NCBI GenBank assembly: GCA_011620275.1
Contig: WOZK01000005.1
Location: 1-53,588 of the forward strand
Source of the DNA: Candidatus Omnitrophota bacterium
GTDB taxonomy: Bacteria; Omnitrophota; Gorgyraeia; Gygaellales; Profunditerraquicolaceae
Reading direction: 5' to 3'
Length of the DNA: 53,588 bases
Shown here: positions 8,546 to 19,600 of the stretch, in pieces
Layout: every line of letters begins with the position of its first letter
How positions within the stretch are numbered: the first letter of the stretch is position 1
Position numbers and translations under genes: made by a program
Notes under the pieces: generated by a model
Seen by the model: only the letters and a program-made list of their open reading frames with translations
The model's database searches: none
Told to the model about the DNA's origin: nothing

Positions 8546-9547
8546 TTAGTCCAGTTCCAGTCCAAGCTCCGCTCCGGCCCTTACGCCTTTACGATAAAGA
8601 CTGCGCCCGAGACAGGCAATCATAGCCCCGTTATCGAGACAGAAGCGCTTCTCCGGGAAGAATACCTTTATATCGGCCTTGGCAGCCCGCCGTTCGAATT
8701 CCCTCCTGAGACGTGAATTGGCCGCCACTCCTCCTCCTACGAGGATAGCCCGGAGCTGCCTGTCGGTTGCGGCGGCAAAGGTCTTGTCCGCCAGCGTCCC
8801 GACGACCGCTTCCTGAAAAGCATAAGCTATATCATTGACCGTTCCGGCCGGCAATCTTGCGCCATTACGTTTAAGAGAAGAGACATGATAAAGCACCGCT
8901 GTCTTTATACCGCTGAAACTGAACCCGTACCTGTTCCCTGCTGCCGAACAGTTGAACCTGAGTCCGCTTCCTCCGGAAGAAAGCGCCGCCCTGCGCTCTA
9001 TGACAGGCCCGCCGGGATAACCCAATCCGAGTATCTTAGCTACTTTATCGTAGGCTTCGCCGCAGGCATCGTCGGCGGTAGAACCCATTTCTTCCATTTT
9101 GTCGCAGTCTTCGACGCGATAAATACTGGTATGCCCCCCGGAAACGATCAGGGCTGCGAAGGGGAATTTTATTCCACGATGCGAAAGGAAGTTCGCGTAA
9201 ATATGTCCGTGCAAATGGTTCACCGCGGTCAACGGTATCCCGGCGGAAAAAGAAACGGATTTCGCGAAATTGACCCCGACGTTTAATGAACCGGCAAGCC
9301 CGGGGCCGTTGGTGACGGCGATAAGCCCGATGTCTTTTAGCGTAAGGCCCGCTTCGCTTAACGCGCAGTCGCAGACACCGGCAATAGAATCAAGCTGCAT
9401 ACGGAACGCGATCTCCGGTATGATTCCGCCGTATTTTTTATGCAGGTTCAGACTGGAGGCGGTTACATTGGAAAACACGGGACCGGCCCCGCCGATCACC
9501 GCGGCTGAAGTCTCATCGCAGGAAGTTTCTATGCCCAGTACATACAT
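8546..9547 (-). CDS. tsaD: tRNA N6-adenosine threonylcarbamoyltransferase
   Basis: LGIETSCDETSAAVIG; NHLHGHIYAN; ALIVSGGHTSIY; AILVGGGVAANSRLR; DNGAMIACLG. Confidence 0.97.
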   Translation of the reverse strand: MYVLGIETSCDETSAAVIGGAGPVFSNVTASSLNLHKKYGGIIPEIAFRMQLDSIAGVCDCALSEAGLTLKDIGLIAVTNGPGLAGSLNVGVNFAKSVSFSAGIPLTAVNHLHGHIYANFLSHRGIKFPFAALIVSGGHTSIYRVEDCDKMEEMGSTADDACGEAYDKVAKILGLGYPGGPVIERRAALSSGGSGLRFNCSAAGNRYGFSFSGIKTAVLYHVSSLKRNGARLPAGTVNDIAYAFQEAVVGTLADKTFAAATDRQLRAILVGGGVAANSRLRREFERRAAKADIKVFFPEKRFCLDNGAMIACLGRSLYRKGVRAGAELGLELD

Positions 9548-9584
9548 AAGAAAAGTATCGTGTGCCCTTTATGCCTGCTGATCG

Positions 9585-10481
9585 TCAATTACCCGCACGG
9601 CTTCTTTCCGGTTTCAGTCCGGAAACTACGGTGAACCGGTAACCTTCACGCTGGAGCTGGGGCATAACCTCGGCTAGGACCTCCACCGTCGCCCTGCGGT
9701 CATGACCGATACCTATGGCCTGACCGCGGCGCGAAGCTAAGGCTTTCAGTTTACCGATCTGCTTCTTGATATAATCGTGGTTAAGGCTATTGTCTATAAA
9801 AACGTCCCTGCGGTAAAAAACCACCCCGCACTTCTGGGCCTGGGAAGCGCATACCGAATGCGACGAGACGTAACTGTCCAGAAAATAAAGCCCCCTGCGT
9901 TTAAGCTCGCACAGGACAGAATTCATCAATCCCGGGTCCTCGGTGGCCCTGGATCCCATATGGTTGGATACTCCGGACAGGCCGCCCACGCTTGCCGAGG
10001 AACGCCCGATAATCTCCGAGACCCGATGCCGGCTCATCCCCGTCATAAGGGTGTCTTTCTCAAGCCCGACCTTCTCCCAGGGTTCCATCGGCAGATGCAG
10101 CATGACTTCCATACCGGCCGAGCGCAATTCAGAGGCCGCCCGCGCGGAATAAGCAAGATTGGGCAGAACCGACACGGTAACCGGACACGGAAGTCTTTTT
10201 ATCCGCTCGAAATTGGAAAAGTTATAACCGAGATCGTCTATGACGATGGCGATTTTTCCCCTGCACGCCGGCACGGGCAGCGGCTGCGGAGCGGTGCGTG
10301 CCGCCTGGCGGCGTTGCGCCGGCTGTATTTTCGTGCGGACGGCCAGCCTGAAGATAACAAAAGATTGAAGGACGATCACCGCCAGCAGAAAAACGATAAT
10401 TGAGATCCCCCGCGCAGACTCCGCGTCGTTACTCAACAGATGTGTCTCCCGCATCCCCGGCTTGCTTAACCTGTTTCTCAT
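9585..10481 (-). CDS. Divergent polysaccharide deacetylase family protein
   Basis: GKIAIVIDDLGYNFSNFERIKRLPCPVTVSVLPNLAYS; MLHLPMEPWEK; GVSNHMGSRATED; FLDSYVSSHSV; GIGHDRRATVEVL. Confidence 0.88.
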   Translation of the reverse strand: MRNRLSKPGMRETHLLSNDAESARGISIIVFLLAVIVLQSFVIFRLAVRTKIQPAQRRQAARTAPQPLPVPACRGKIAIVIDDLGYNFSNFERIKRLPCPVTVSVLPNLAYSARAASELRSAGMEVMLHLPMEPWEKVGLEKDTLMTGMSRHRVSEIIGRSSASVGGLSGVSNHMGSRATEDPGLMNSVLCELKRRGLYFLDSYVSSHSVCASQAQKCGVVFYRRDVFIDNSLNHDYIKKQIGKLKALASRRGQAIGIGHDRRATVEVLAEVMPQLQREGYRFTVVSGLKPERSRAGN

Positions 10482-12004
10482 TCGGTGTTTTTGGTTGTTA
10501 CGTAAATATCTATAGCTTTCAATATATCCACCGCGCTTATCAATTGTCCGTCGGATTTATAATCGAACGCCTTACCGTCTTTTTCCCTGTGGCCCGGTTC
10601 CGCCTGCTCCATCTCCCCGAATATCTCATCCTTCTTTTTCCCGGCGGCGCCGGATTTCGGCTCCTGCACGCGCGTTTCCGCGGACTCGACATCCGGAGGC
10701 ACTCCTTTACCGTGTATCTCCCTGCCCAGCGGAGAAAAATATTTGCTGGTAGTAAGCTTGAGCGCGGAACCGTCCGACAAAGGAATGATCGTCTGCACCG
10801 AACCCTTGCCGAAAGATTTCATACCGACTATCACGGCGCGCTTGTAATCCTGCAGGCATGCCGCCACTATCTCGCTTCCGGAAGCCGACCCCTCGTTTAT
10901 AAGTACGACCATCGGCATATCATACGGCTGCCTGGAACGGGAGAAAAACTGCATGTTCTGGTTCTCCTTGCGGCCCTTTGTGTAAACTATGAGCTTGTCC
11001 TTGGGCAGGAACTTTTCGGCAACCCTTACCGCCGCGTCCAGCAGCCCGCCTGGGTTATTGCGCAGGTCCAGTATCAACGCCTTCATACCGGAATTCGACA
11101 ACTTCTTCAGAACGCTTTCTATATCCTGCGGGGTGTTCTCGCGGAATTCCACCAGGCGTATATAACCTATCCCGTCCTCAAGTATCAACGCCTCTTTAAT
11201 ATCCTTGATCTTGATGATGTCCCGCACGATATGAAAATCCAGCAGTTTCTGTTCCGACTCACGCAGTACGGTGATATCCACCGCTTCTCCAGCTTTACCG
11301 CGCAGCTTCTTGACCGCTTCCGTTAAGGAAAGGTCGCGCGTGATTTCGTTGTTCACCTTGACGATCCTGTCGTTAGCCTTCACTCCGGCCTTCCATGCCG
11401 GAGTGTCTTCGATAGGCGTAACCACGGTTAGCAGGCCGTCCTTGAGCGTTATCTCAATGCCTATGCCCCCGAACTTACCTTCCGTATCGACCTTCAACTC
11501 ATTATAAGTGTCCGGGTCCAGGAACTGGCTGTGGGGATCGAGCGCGGAAAGCATCCCTTTCATAGCGCCGTAAATGAGCTTCTTGGGAGATACCTCCTCC
11601 ACGTAATCGTCTTCCACGAGCGTAAACGCGTCCGAGAACAATTCTACCTGACGATAAAGCTCCTCGTTGCTCTTTTTCTCCGCCGCGGACTGGACGTAAG
11701 AAACGCCCCAAAGCACCAATCCCGCGACGGCCGCCGCAATAATGAAGCTCCGCGGGCTAATCCTTCGACAAGACTTAGCAGTGAGCCTGTCGACCTGCTC
11801 AGGACAGGCGCCCGCGGTTTCTCTGTTACTCGAGCGAAATTCCTCCGAAGCAGTCCCGCTCTTTGCGCAGCGAGATCTTCCCGTTCGCCCTGCGCTTTCA
11901 TCTTCGCACGAGCGAATACTTGGCCTTCCAATCGGCCAAAGTACAACCGGCTTAAAAGCCCGGAGTTTTCCGCGTAGGAGCATAAAATATCTTAACTTAC
12001 GCAT
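10478..12004 (-). CDS. ctpA: S41-family C-terminal processing peptidase with N-terminus interrupted by a repeat element
   Basis: PDZ domain GIGIEITLKDGLLTVVTPIEDTPAWKAGVKANDRIVKVN; catalytic region LRNNPGGLLDAAV, LINEGSASGSEIVAACLQDYKRAVIVGMKSFGKGSVQT. Confidence 0.93.
   Translation of the reverse strand: MRKLRYFMLLRGKLRAFKPVVLWPIGRPSIRSCEDESAGRTGRSRCAKSGTASEEFRSSNRETAGACPEQVDRLTAKSCRRISPRSFIIAAAVAGLVLWGVSYVQSAAEKKSNEELYRQVELFSDAFTLVEDDYVEEVSPKKLIYGAMKGMLSALDPHSQFLDPDTYNELKVDTEGKFGGIGIEITLKDGLLTVVTPIEDTPAWKAGVKANDRIVKVNNEITRDLSLTEAVKKLRGKAGEAVDITVLRESEQKLLDFHIVRDIIKIKDIKEALILEDGIGYIRLVEFRENTPQDIESVLKKLSNSGMKALILDLRNNPGGLLDAAVRVAEKFLPKDKLIVYTKGRKENQNMQFFSRSRQPYDMPMVVLINEGSASGSEIVAACLQDYKRAVIVGMKSFGKGSVQTIIPLSDGSALKLTTSKYFSPLGREIHGKGVPPDVESAETRVQEPKSGAAGKKKDEIFGEMEQAEPGHREKDGKAFDYKSDGQLISAVDILKAIDIYVTTKNTE
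11742..11985. repeat. Palindromic intergenic repeat family R1, copy A (inside the ctpA reading frame)
   Basis: ATGAAGCTCC..GGCT-ATCCTTCGAC..AGTGAGCCTGTCGA..CTCAGGACA-GCGCCC...CGCACGAGCGAATACTTGGCCTTCC..CGGCTTAAAAGCC.CGGA matches copy B at 28715-29015. Confidence 0.8.
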
Positions 12005-13445
12005 CTGAGAGCCTCCGTTCCAGAAGTTCCTTAACGACCTTGGGATTGGCTTTGCCGCACGACATCCGCATGACCTGTCCGACGAGAAACATCACCGCGT
12101 TGGACTTTCCGGCGCGGAAATCCTGCACCGATTTGTCGTTCTCCGCCAGCACCCGCGTAATTATCCCGTCCAGCGCCGAGGTGTCGGAGATCTGCGCCAG
12201 ATTCCGCGTCTTGACGATCTCTTCGGCCGTGGTCTTACCGTCTATCATCTCCTTCAATACCGACTTTGAAACCAGGTTTGATATGATGTTCTTTTGCACC
12301 AAAAGCACTAACTCGATTAGCCCGGGAGGCGTGATTCCCAACCCGCGCAGACCGCATCCGCGCGAATTAGCCTCTGCCAGAAGAGGGCCTATCAGAAAAT
12401 TCACCACCGGCTTCTTGTCTGCGGCATCGAAAACCCTGAAACACTCCTCAGCGAAATCGGCGTCACTCTTCTCTGCGGTAAGAATCCCTGCCTCGTAAGA
12501 GGAAACGCCGAACTCTCCGATGAAACGCTCGGCCTTTTGCTGGGGCAATTCCGGTATGGCGGCGCGCGCAAGCTCTATCTCATTGTCGCCGATCAAAAAG
12601 ATCGTCAGATCGGGGTCCGGGAAATAACGGTAATCGTGCGCCTCTTCTTTGCTGCGCATGGAAAAAGTCATTGACTGCCGCGCGTCCCACAAACGGGTCT
12701 CCTGGGCAACACTGCCGCCCTCTTTCAGTATCTCCGTCTGGCGTGATATTTCGCAGGACAAGGCGTCCTTGACGGCCTTGAACGAATTCATGTTCTTGAG
12801 CTCAGCCTTGGTGCCCAGTCTGCTTTCTCCTTTCGGCCGCAGCGAAATATTGGCGTCGCAGCGCAAAGATCCTTTTTCCATATCGCAATCAGAGACCCCG
12901 AGATATTTGACGATACTCTTGAGTTTAGTCAGGTAGGCGTAGGCCTCTTCCGGAGAATTGATATCCGGCTCCGTCACTATTTCCAGCAGAGGTACCCCGG
13001 CGCGGTTGAGATCCACAAGGCTGCCGTCGTCTTCATGCATCAACTTGCCGGCATCTTCCTCCATATGCACGCGCTTAACGCGTATGGCCTTATCCCCGCC
13101 GGGCGTATCGATACGCACTTCCCCGCCCAGGGCCGCGGGCATGTCGAACTGGGATATCTGGTAGCCTTTGGGCAGATCGGGATAAAAATAATTCTTTCTG
13201 TCGAACTTGGTGCGTTTCTGTATCGAACATCCCAGGGCCAACCCGACCTTCACGGCGCAGGACAACACATCCCTGTTCAGCACCGGCAAAGCCCCGGGCA
13301 GGCCGAGGCAGACCGGACAGACGTTCGTGTTGGGCTCCATGCCGAACTCGGCCCGACAGGAACAGAACGCCTTAGTGCTCGTATTCAACTGAACGTGCAC
13401 TTCCAATCCTATTACCGCTTCATATTCCATAAGTCGTCCGGTCAT
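11997..13445 (-). CDS. gatB: Asp-tRNA(Asn)/Glu-tRNA(Gln) amidotransferase subunit B
   Basis: YEAVIGLEVHVQLNTSTKAFCSC; PNTNVCPVCLGLPGALPVLN; FDRKNYFYPDLPKGYQISQ; EEAHDYRYFPDPDL. Confidence 0.97.
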   Translation of the reverse strand: MTGRLMEYEAVIGLEVHVQLNTSTKAFCSCRAEFGMEPNTNVCPVCLGLPGALPVLNRDVLSCAVKVGLALGCSIQKRTKFDRKNYFYPDLPKGYQISQFDMPAALGGEVRIDTPGGDKAIRVKRVHMEEDAGKLMHEDDGSLVDLNRAGVPLLEIVTEPDINSPEEAYAYLTKLKSIVKYLGVSDCDMEKGSLRCDANISLRPKGESRLGTKAELKNMNSFKAVKDALSCEISRQTEILKEGGSVAQETRLWDARQSMTFSMRSKEEAHDYRYFPDPDLTIFLIGDNEIELARAAIPELPQQKAERFIGEFGVSSYEAGILTAEKSDADFAEECFRVFDAADKKPVVNFLIGPLLAEANSRGCGLRGLGITPPGLIELVLLVQKNIISNLVSKSVLKEMIDGKTTAEEIVKTRNLAQISDTSALDGIITRVLAENDKSVQDFRAGKSNAVMFLVGQVMRMSCGKANPKVVKELLERRLSDA

Positions 13446-13448
13446 TCA

Positions 13449-14903
13449 TTACAATTCCGGCCTGCGTTTTTCCCGCGCGGACACGGCTTGTTCGTAAGCG
13501 TATGCGAGCTTAAAAATGGTTTCCTCTTTGAAATGCCCGGCCATTATCTGCATGCCGACAGGCAGGCCTTTGCCGGTGAACCCGCAGGGCAGAGATATCG
13601 CCGGGATGCCGGCGAGGTTTACTGATATCGTGCAGATATCAGAAAGATACATCTTCAGGGGATCGCCGATCTTCTCGCCCAGCCTGAACGCCGGCGTGGG
13701 GCTGGTAGGAGTGACGATGCAGTCGAACCCGCTGAAGACTTTGTCGAAATCTTTCTTGATCAGAGTGCGCACCTTCAAAGCGCGCAGATAGTACGCGTCA
13801 TAATAACCGTGAGAGAGAGCGAACGTCCCCAGGATTATGCGCCGTTTGGCTTCTTTTCCGAAACCTTCGCCGCGCGTGCGGCTGAACATGTCGTGAAGAC
13901 CCTCGGCATCCGCGGCCCGAAAACCATACCTTACCCCGTCGAAACGCGCCAGGTTGGAACTGGCTTCGGCGGTCGCAATAATGTAGTACACGGGAACGGC
14001 GAATTCCGTATGCGGCAGAGAGACTTCTTCGCAAACGACGCCCAGGCGCCTGAATTCTTCCAGGGCGCGCAGAAGCGATTCCCTTACCTGAAGATCTATT
14101 CCCTCGACCATATATTCTTTAGGCACTCCTATGCGCATACCCTTCACCGGCCGGCCCAGGCAAGAGGTGTAGTCAGGAACCGGTTCGTTGACGGAAGTGG
14201 AATCCTTGGGATCATACCCGGCAATGACATTAAGAAGCATGGCGTTATCGCGCACGTCTTTGGTAATAGGGCCGATCTGGTCAAGGCTGGAAGCGAAAGC
14301 CACCAGTCCGTAACGGGAAACCCTTCCATAAGTAGGCTTCAGCCCCACTACTCCGCAGAAAGAAGCCGGCTGGCGTATCGATCCGCCGGTATCGGAACCG
14401 AGAGCGAATATGGCTTCGTCGGCGGCGACCGCCGCGGCCGAACCCCCGGAAGAACCGCCCGGCACACAGCGTCTGTCCCAGGGATTTCTGCTGGGGCCGA
14501 AACAGGAATTCTCGGTCGAAGAACCAAAAGCGAACTCGTCCATATTGGTTTTCACGGATATTATGGAAGCCCCCGCTTTCTTGAGCCTGGAAACTACGGT
14601 GGCGTCGTAAGGAGGCTTGTATCCTGATAGTATGCGGGAACAGCATTCGGTATTGAAGGAACGGGTACAGATATTATCCTTGATGGAGACCGGGAGTCCG
14701 GAAAGCGGGCTTTTCCCTTCTACACCGCCTTCAGGCGGTATGCTTTCCAAACCGCCCTCGAAACGCACGTAAGCCCTGACCTGTTCCTCTTTGACCGCGG
14801 CGCGCCTTGATAGCGAAGACATTATATCTTGCGGAGAGACTTCCCCTCCGGCAAGCAATCCCGCCAGCTGCGAACCTGTCATTGAATACAATTCCATCGT
14901 CAT
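13449..14903 (-). CDS. gatA: Asp-tRNA(Asn)/Glu-tRNA(Gln) amidotransferase subunit A
   Basis: Amidase signature [86 protein letters not shown]. Confidence 0.97.
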   Translation of the reverse strand: MTMELYSMTGSQLAGLLAGGEVSPQDIMSSLSRRAAVKEEQVRAYVRFEGGLESIPPEGGVEGKSPLSGLPVSIKDNICTRSFNTECCSRILSGYKPPYDATVVSRLKKAGASIISVKTNMDEFAFGSSTENSCFGPSRNPWDRRCVPGGSSGGSAAAVAADEAIFALGSDTGGSIRQPASFCGVVGLKPTYGRVSRYGLVAFASSLDQIGPITKDVRDNAMLLNVIAGYDPKDSTSVNEPVPDYTSCLGRPVKGMRIGVPKEYMVEGIDLQVRESLLRALEEFRRLGVVCEEVSLPHTEFAVPVYYIIATAEASSNLARFDGVRYGFRAADAEGLHDMFSRTRGEGFGKEAKRRIILGTFALSHGYYDAYYLRALKVRTLIKKDFDKVFSGFDCIVTPTSPTPAFRLGEKIGDPLKMYLSDICTISVNLAGIPAISLPCGFTGKGLPVGMQIMAGHFKEETIFKLAYAYEQAVSAREKRRPEL

Positions 14904-14924
14904 CCTCTAACCTATTCCCTGCGT

Positions 14925-15215
14925 TTATTCTATGACTTTGGGCACGCAGAAGCATCTGCCGCGCCGCCGGGGCGCCCCGGAAAGAGCGTCTTCCATCGGC
15001 AGTGACTGCGCCGGCTCATCCGCGCGGAACACATTGTTAACCGGCAGGATATGGCTGGTGGGCTCTATATCTCCTGTATCGGCTTCTTCCAGTTTACCGA
15101 TAAAATCCAGTATCCCCTTTATCTGCGGGTACAGTTCGCCGAGCTCGGCGCTTTCCAGCTTCACGCGCGCCAGCTTTGCGGTATATTCTATTATTTTATC
15201 GTTGATATCGGACAT
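14925..15215 (-). CDS. gatC: Asp-tRNA(Asn)/Glu-tRNA(Gln) amidotransferase subunit C
   Basis: IIEYTAKLARVKLESAELGELYPQIKGILDFIGKLEEADTGDIEPTSHIL; adjacent to gatA. Start trimmed to MSDINDK. Confidence 0.92.
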   Translation of the reverse strand: MSDINDKIIEYTAKLARVKLESAELGELYPQIKGILDFIGKLEEADTGDIEPTSHILPVNNVFRADEPAQSLPMEDALSGAPRRRGRCFCVPKVIE

Positions 15216-15367
15216 GATCGTAGAAAGCGGTTTGATTAAAGAAAAAGGAACGATGGCAGGGAAAAATCGGCACATCTTTCCTCTTTCCCGCCTTTTCGCC
15301 CTTCACCCTTCGGACATTAATATATGGAATTTTACCACCCCCCTTTCTTAAAGTCAAAGTATTTCAG

Positions 15368-16579
15368 TTGACAGCGGCGGGGAAATATGTTAAATTCCCT
15401 TCTATGACTGAAGAGGCAGATAAAATGAAGAACTGCGACATAAAAAAGACCCGCAACGAGCTGGCGATACTCTACGAAATCTCCAACGCTATGAGGACAA
15501 CCCTCAAGCTGGACGAGATCCTCTACATCATTCTTACCGGCGTCACCGCCCATATCGGCCTCGGTTTCAACCGCGCCGTCCTCTTCCTGGTAAACGAAAA
15601 AGACAAACTGCTGGAAGGGAAAATGGCGATAGGCCCGGAAACGGGAGAGGAAGCCAACCGCATCTGGAAACAGATCGAGAAAGAAGAAATGGGTCTGGAC
15701 GACTTGATCAGCGTCTTCAAGTTCTCCAATTCGGCGGTAGAATCGGAGTTCAACAAAAGCGTGCGCCGGGTCAAGATACCCTTACAGAGCAGCAACCTTG
15801 ACCCCTTGGCAATGGGTGTGCAGGAAGGTATGCCGCTGCATCTGACTAAAGACAACATAGATAAATACAAAGACAACCCGTTGATACAGCTTCTCAATAC
15901 GCATGAGCTCGCGCTGGTCCCTCTCAAAGCCAAAGATAGAGTCAACGGGCTGATCGTCGCGGATAACTTCGTCACCCAGGAACCGATCACAAAAGACGAT
16001 ATAATGATACTCACCATGCTCGGCAACCAGGCCGGACTGGCCATACAGAACTCCCGCCTTTACGAATCAGCAGTCACCAGGGCGCATTCGGATTCTCTGA
16101 CCGAACTCTGGAACCACGGATATTTTCAATACCTGCTGCAGGATGAAATGGAAAAGAGCAGGGCGATGAACAGCAAGTTGAGTCTGCTTATGCTGGACCT
16201 GGACAACTTCAAAGCGCTAAACGATCTTTTCGGCCACCAGGCCGGTGACAAGGTGCTGAAGGAACTGGCGCAGTTTTTGAAGAACCGTTCGAGGAAAATG
16301 GACTATGTCTGCAGGTACGGCGGCGAGGAATTCACGATGATATTACCTCAGACGGACAGAGACGAAGCTTTCACCATTGCCGAGCATCTGCGGCTGGAGA
16401 TAGAAAAACACCCTTTCATACAGCGTATATCCCCGGAGAGCGAAAAAAAACTCACCGTCAGCATAGGGATAGCCTCTTTCCCAGCGAACGGAACCACCCC
16501 TTCGGACATCATCGCCGCATCCGACCGCGCCCTCTATCAGGCGAAACGAAAAGGCAAAAATACCACCTGCTACGTTTAA
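15368..16579 (+). CDS. GAF-GGDEF diguanylate cyclase
   Basis: GAF-like N-terminal half and GGDEF domain LMLDLDNFKALNDLFGHQAGDKVLKELAQFL...DYVCRYGGEEFTMILPQTDRDEA. True start may be 15404 or 15425. Confidence 0.9.
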   Translation: MTAAGKYVKFPSMTEEADKMKNCDIKKTRNELAILYEISNAMRTTLKLDEILYIILTGVTAHIGLGFNRAVLFLVNEKDKLLEGKMAIGPETGEEANRIWKQIEKEEMGLDDLISVFKFSNSAVESEFNKSVRRVKIPLQSSNLDPLAMGVQEGMPLHLTKDNIDKYKDNPLIQLLNTHELALVPLKAKDRVNGLIVADNFVTQEPITKDDIMILTMLGNQAGLAIQNSRLYESAVTRAHSDSLTELWNHGYFQYLLQDEMEKSRAMNSKLSLLMLDLDNFKALNDLFGHQAGDKVLKELAQFLKNRSRKMDYVCRYGGEEFTMILPQTDRDEAFTIAEHLRLEIEKHPFIQRISPESEKKLTVSIGIASFPANGTTPSDIIAASDRALYQAKRKGKNTTCYV

Positions 16580-16619
16580 AAACCAAAGCTAAAATCAGCT
16601 TTTATTTTTTCTCCTGCGG

Positions 16620-19600
16620 CTACGCCGCTACCGTCTGCTGTTCGTTCTGGCCGGATTTCTGGGCGGGAGATTCTTGAGAGGTAACTTCCTGCGGGGGGGT
16701 ACCGTCCTTGGAGAACTTCACCGACACTATCTTGGAAACGCCGGACTCCTGCATGGTGATGCCGTACATCACGTTCGCGTTGGCTATCGTTTTCTTATTG
16801 TGCGTGATCACGATAAACTGCGATATTCCCGAAAACTCCTGCAGCATCCTTCCGTAGCGGTCGACGTTGGCCTCGTCCAGCGCCGCGTCTATTTCGTCGA
16901 GTATGCAGAACGGAGCCGGCTTGACCTTAAAAATAGCGAAGATCAGCGCGATCGCCGCCATTGACTTCTCCCCGCCGGAAAGCAAGAGCACATTCTGCAG
17001 TTTTTTGCCCGGGGGGCGGCAAACTATCTCTATGCCGGACTCCAGCGGGTCGCTCTCGTCGTTCAGGTAAACCTGGGCGTCTCCGCCGTTAAAGAGCAGG
17101 CGGAAAAGGTTTTTGAACTCCTCCTTGACCTTTTCGAACGTCTCCAGGAACATCTTGCGGGTGGTGCGGTTGATCTTCAGTATCGCCTCGTGCAGCGCCG
17201 CTTTGGCGTTCACCAAGTCGGTCTGTTGCTGCGAAAGAAAATCATACCGTTTTTTCAGCTCGTCGTATTCCTCAATCGCCACTAGGTTCACGTTGCCGTA
17301 AGAGCCGAGTTTATCTTTCAAACGCTGAATATCTTCTTTGAGCGCATCCGGGGGCTGCGCAGCGGGCTGTATCTGCTCTTCAGCCGGAGGAGACGCATCC
17401 TCCTGGATGGGCCGCACCGCGTCCAGATCTATTTTGTACGATTGCAGTATCCTTTCCCTGACCGTGGAGATGCGGAATTCCACGTCCTGGTTGCGCATCT
17501 GCAGCTCGTAGATGGAATCCTTCAGGCCGCCGCGGCGCTTGTTGTTCTCCTCAAGCCCTCTCTCCAGCGCCTGTACCGAAGACGCGCGGGACGAATGCCC
17601 GGCCTCGGTTTCCCTGAGGTCTATCCGGCTTAATTCCGCCGCTTCCTGCCCGGAAGAGACTTTTTTCTCCAGTTCCCGTATCTCCTCTATGAGCGCGATA
17701 CGCTTGGATCCCGCGTCATTGATCTGGCTTTCCAGCTCGCGCAGGTTGGCGGAATCCTGATTATAGCGCTCCCTCATCGCGCCCAGGGTCTCTTCCTCGG
17801 CGCTGATACGTTTGCCGAGCACCTCCAGTTCCGTCCTTGCCCTGGTGATCACCACCAGCGTCTCTTCTTTCCTGGAGTTCTCCTCCGCGATGTTCTCCTG
17901 TTCCGAGACGATGGCGGCTTCCGATTCTTTTTGAAGGTTTTCGGCTTCCGCCAGTTCTCCGGAAAGCCGGTCCGCTCCCTCCCGTGAAACGCATATCTCT
18001 TTCTCAACCTCGGCGAGCTCCAGGGCCAAAAGCTGCGCTTCTTCCTTAACCTTGTTCACCTGCCCGGAAATCCCGTCGTGAAATGTCCGCTTATTCGCGA
18101 GGGCTATCTCCTGGTTCTTCAAACCTTCCTGCAGAGAAGCAATGCGCGCCTCCAATCCGGCGATACAGGCGCGTCTTTCCTGTATGGCCGCTTTCAGACC
18201 GTCTATGCGCAGCCGGGTCTGCCCGATCTTTTCGTTTATCACGCGGGTATCCAGATCTATCGGTTTTGCTTCGCAGCGCAGTTTCACCCCTGAATCCGGA
18301 TACTGCCCCTTTTCCGATTCTTCCATCGGCAGGTAATCTTTAATCTTGAGGACCATCCCGCCAAGGTGCTGTTCGGGATGCTTATCGAGAAAAACCACCG
18401 CGTTCAGCGATTCCCGGATGTCTTCGTATTTAACCTTCAGTTCTTCCAAAAACTGTTTTTGCGACTCAAGGGAAAGCAACTCTTTTTCCAGCCCCAAAAG
18501 CTCCGTCTCAAGTCCGTCCAAGGAGGCGTTTTCAGCCTCATTGCTGGACTTCACCTCCGAGAACTCCGCGTTAAGCCTGGCAAAATCGTTCTCCAGGATG
18601 CGCAACTGCGCGTCGACCTCGCTGAGACTGCCCTCGCCGCTTACGATTTCTTCGTTTATCTTGACCCTTTCCAGTTCCAGCCTCTTCTGCCGGGAGACAT
18701 GCACCTGCTGGCGCGAATGCAGCTCGGCGATAGCATTCTTCAAGGAAGACACCCGGGAAGCGGCGCCCATCACCGCGCTCTTCGCCGCGGCGATCTTGTC
18801 CAGAGAAGACTTGACGGCGGCATTAATCGCTTCAAGCGCGGACTCTCTCTCCTTTAACGCCGAAGTCTTTTCTTCTATCTGCGCCCTTATAATTCCGCAT
18901 TCCGCTTCTATGGACTTGAGTTTTTCTTCGTCGGCGGCAAGGCGTGACGAAGACTGCTCGATCTGGGATTTAAAATATTCCTCGTTAATCTCCAGTTCCT
19001 TGATACGCTGGCGGTCGAAATCTATCTGCTGCCGGTTACGGGATATCTCGTTCTCCTGCGCGGAGATCTGCGCCTTGATCTCCTGGATGCGCCTCTCGCT
19101 TTCTTCCAGTTCCCTGCGGCCGGAAGACAACTGCTCTTCCTGTAGGCGTGCCGCTTCCGCGAGTTCCACCGCTTCTTTCTCCAAAGAGGCCAACCGCGCC
19201 GAAATCTCTTCTTTCCCTTTAACCAGGGCTTCTCGTTCGATAAAAGCGAAATTGACCTCTTTGGTCTTAAGTTCCTCGTAAACCTCGCGGTAACGCCTGG
19301 CTTTGCTCGCTTGGCGTTCCAGAGAACCAATCTGCCTGCGCACCTCGGTTACAATATCGTTCACGCGCAGAAGATTCTGTTCGGTCTCATCCAGCTTGCG
19401 CAGCGCCTCCTTTTTCTGGGCCTTGTATTTGGTTATACCGGATGCCTCGTCGAAGACCAGCCTGCGGTCCTCGGGTTTAGAGCTCAGCACGAGATCGATC
19501 TTACCCTGCTGGACCAGAGAATAGCTCTCCGCCCCGATACCGGTCCCCATCAGCAATTCGAGGATGTCTTTGAGCCTGGCCTGCGCCTTGTTTATAAGGT

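Noticed and set aside
10400-11326. 308-aa plus-strand ORF antisense to the polysaccharide deacetylase and ctpA genes
   Set aside because: No family motifs; shadow ORF of conserved minus-strand genes.
18346-19281. 311-aa plus-strand Ser/Leu/Ala-rich ORF antisense to smc
   Set aside because: Composition is the expected reverse reading of Glu/Lys/Leu coiled-coil codons; SMC is unambiguous on the other strand.
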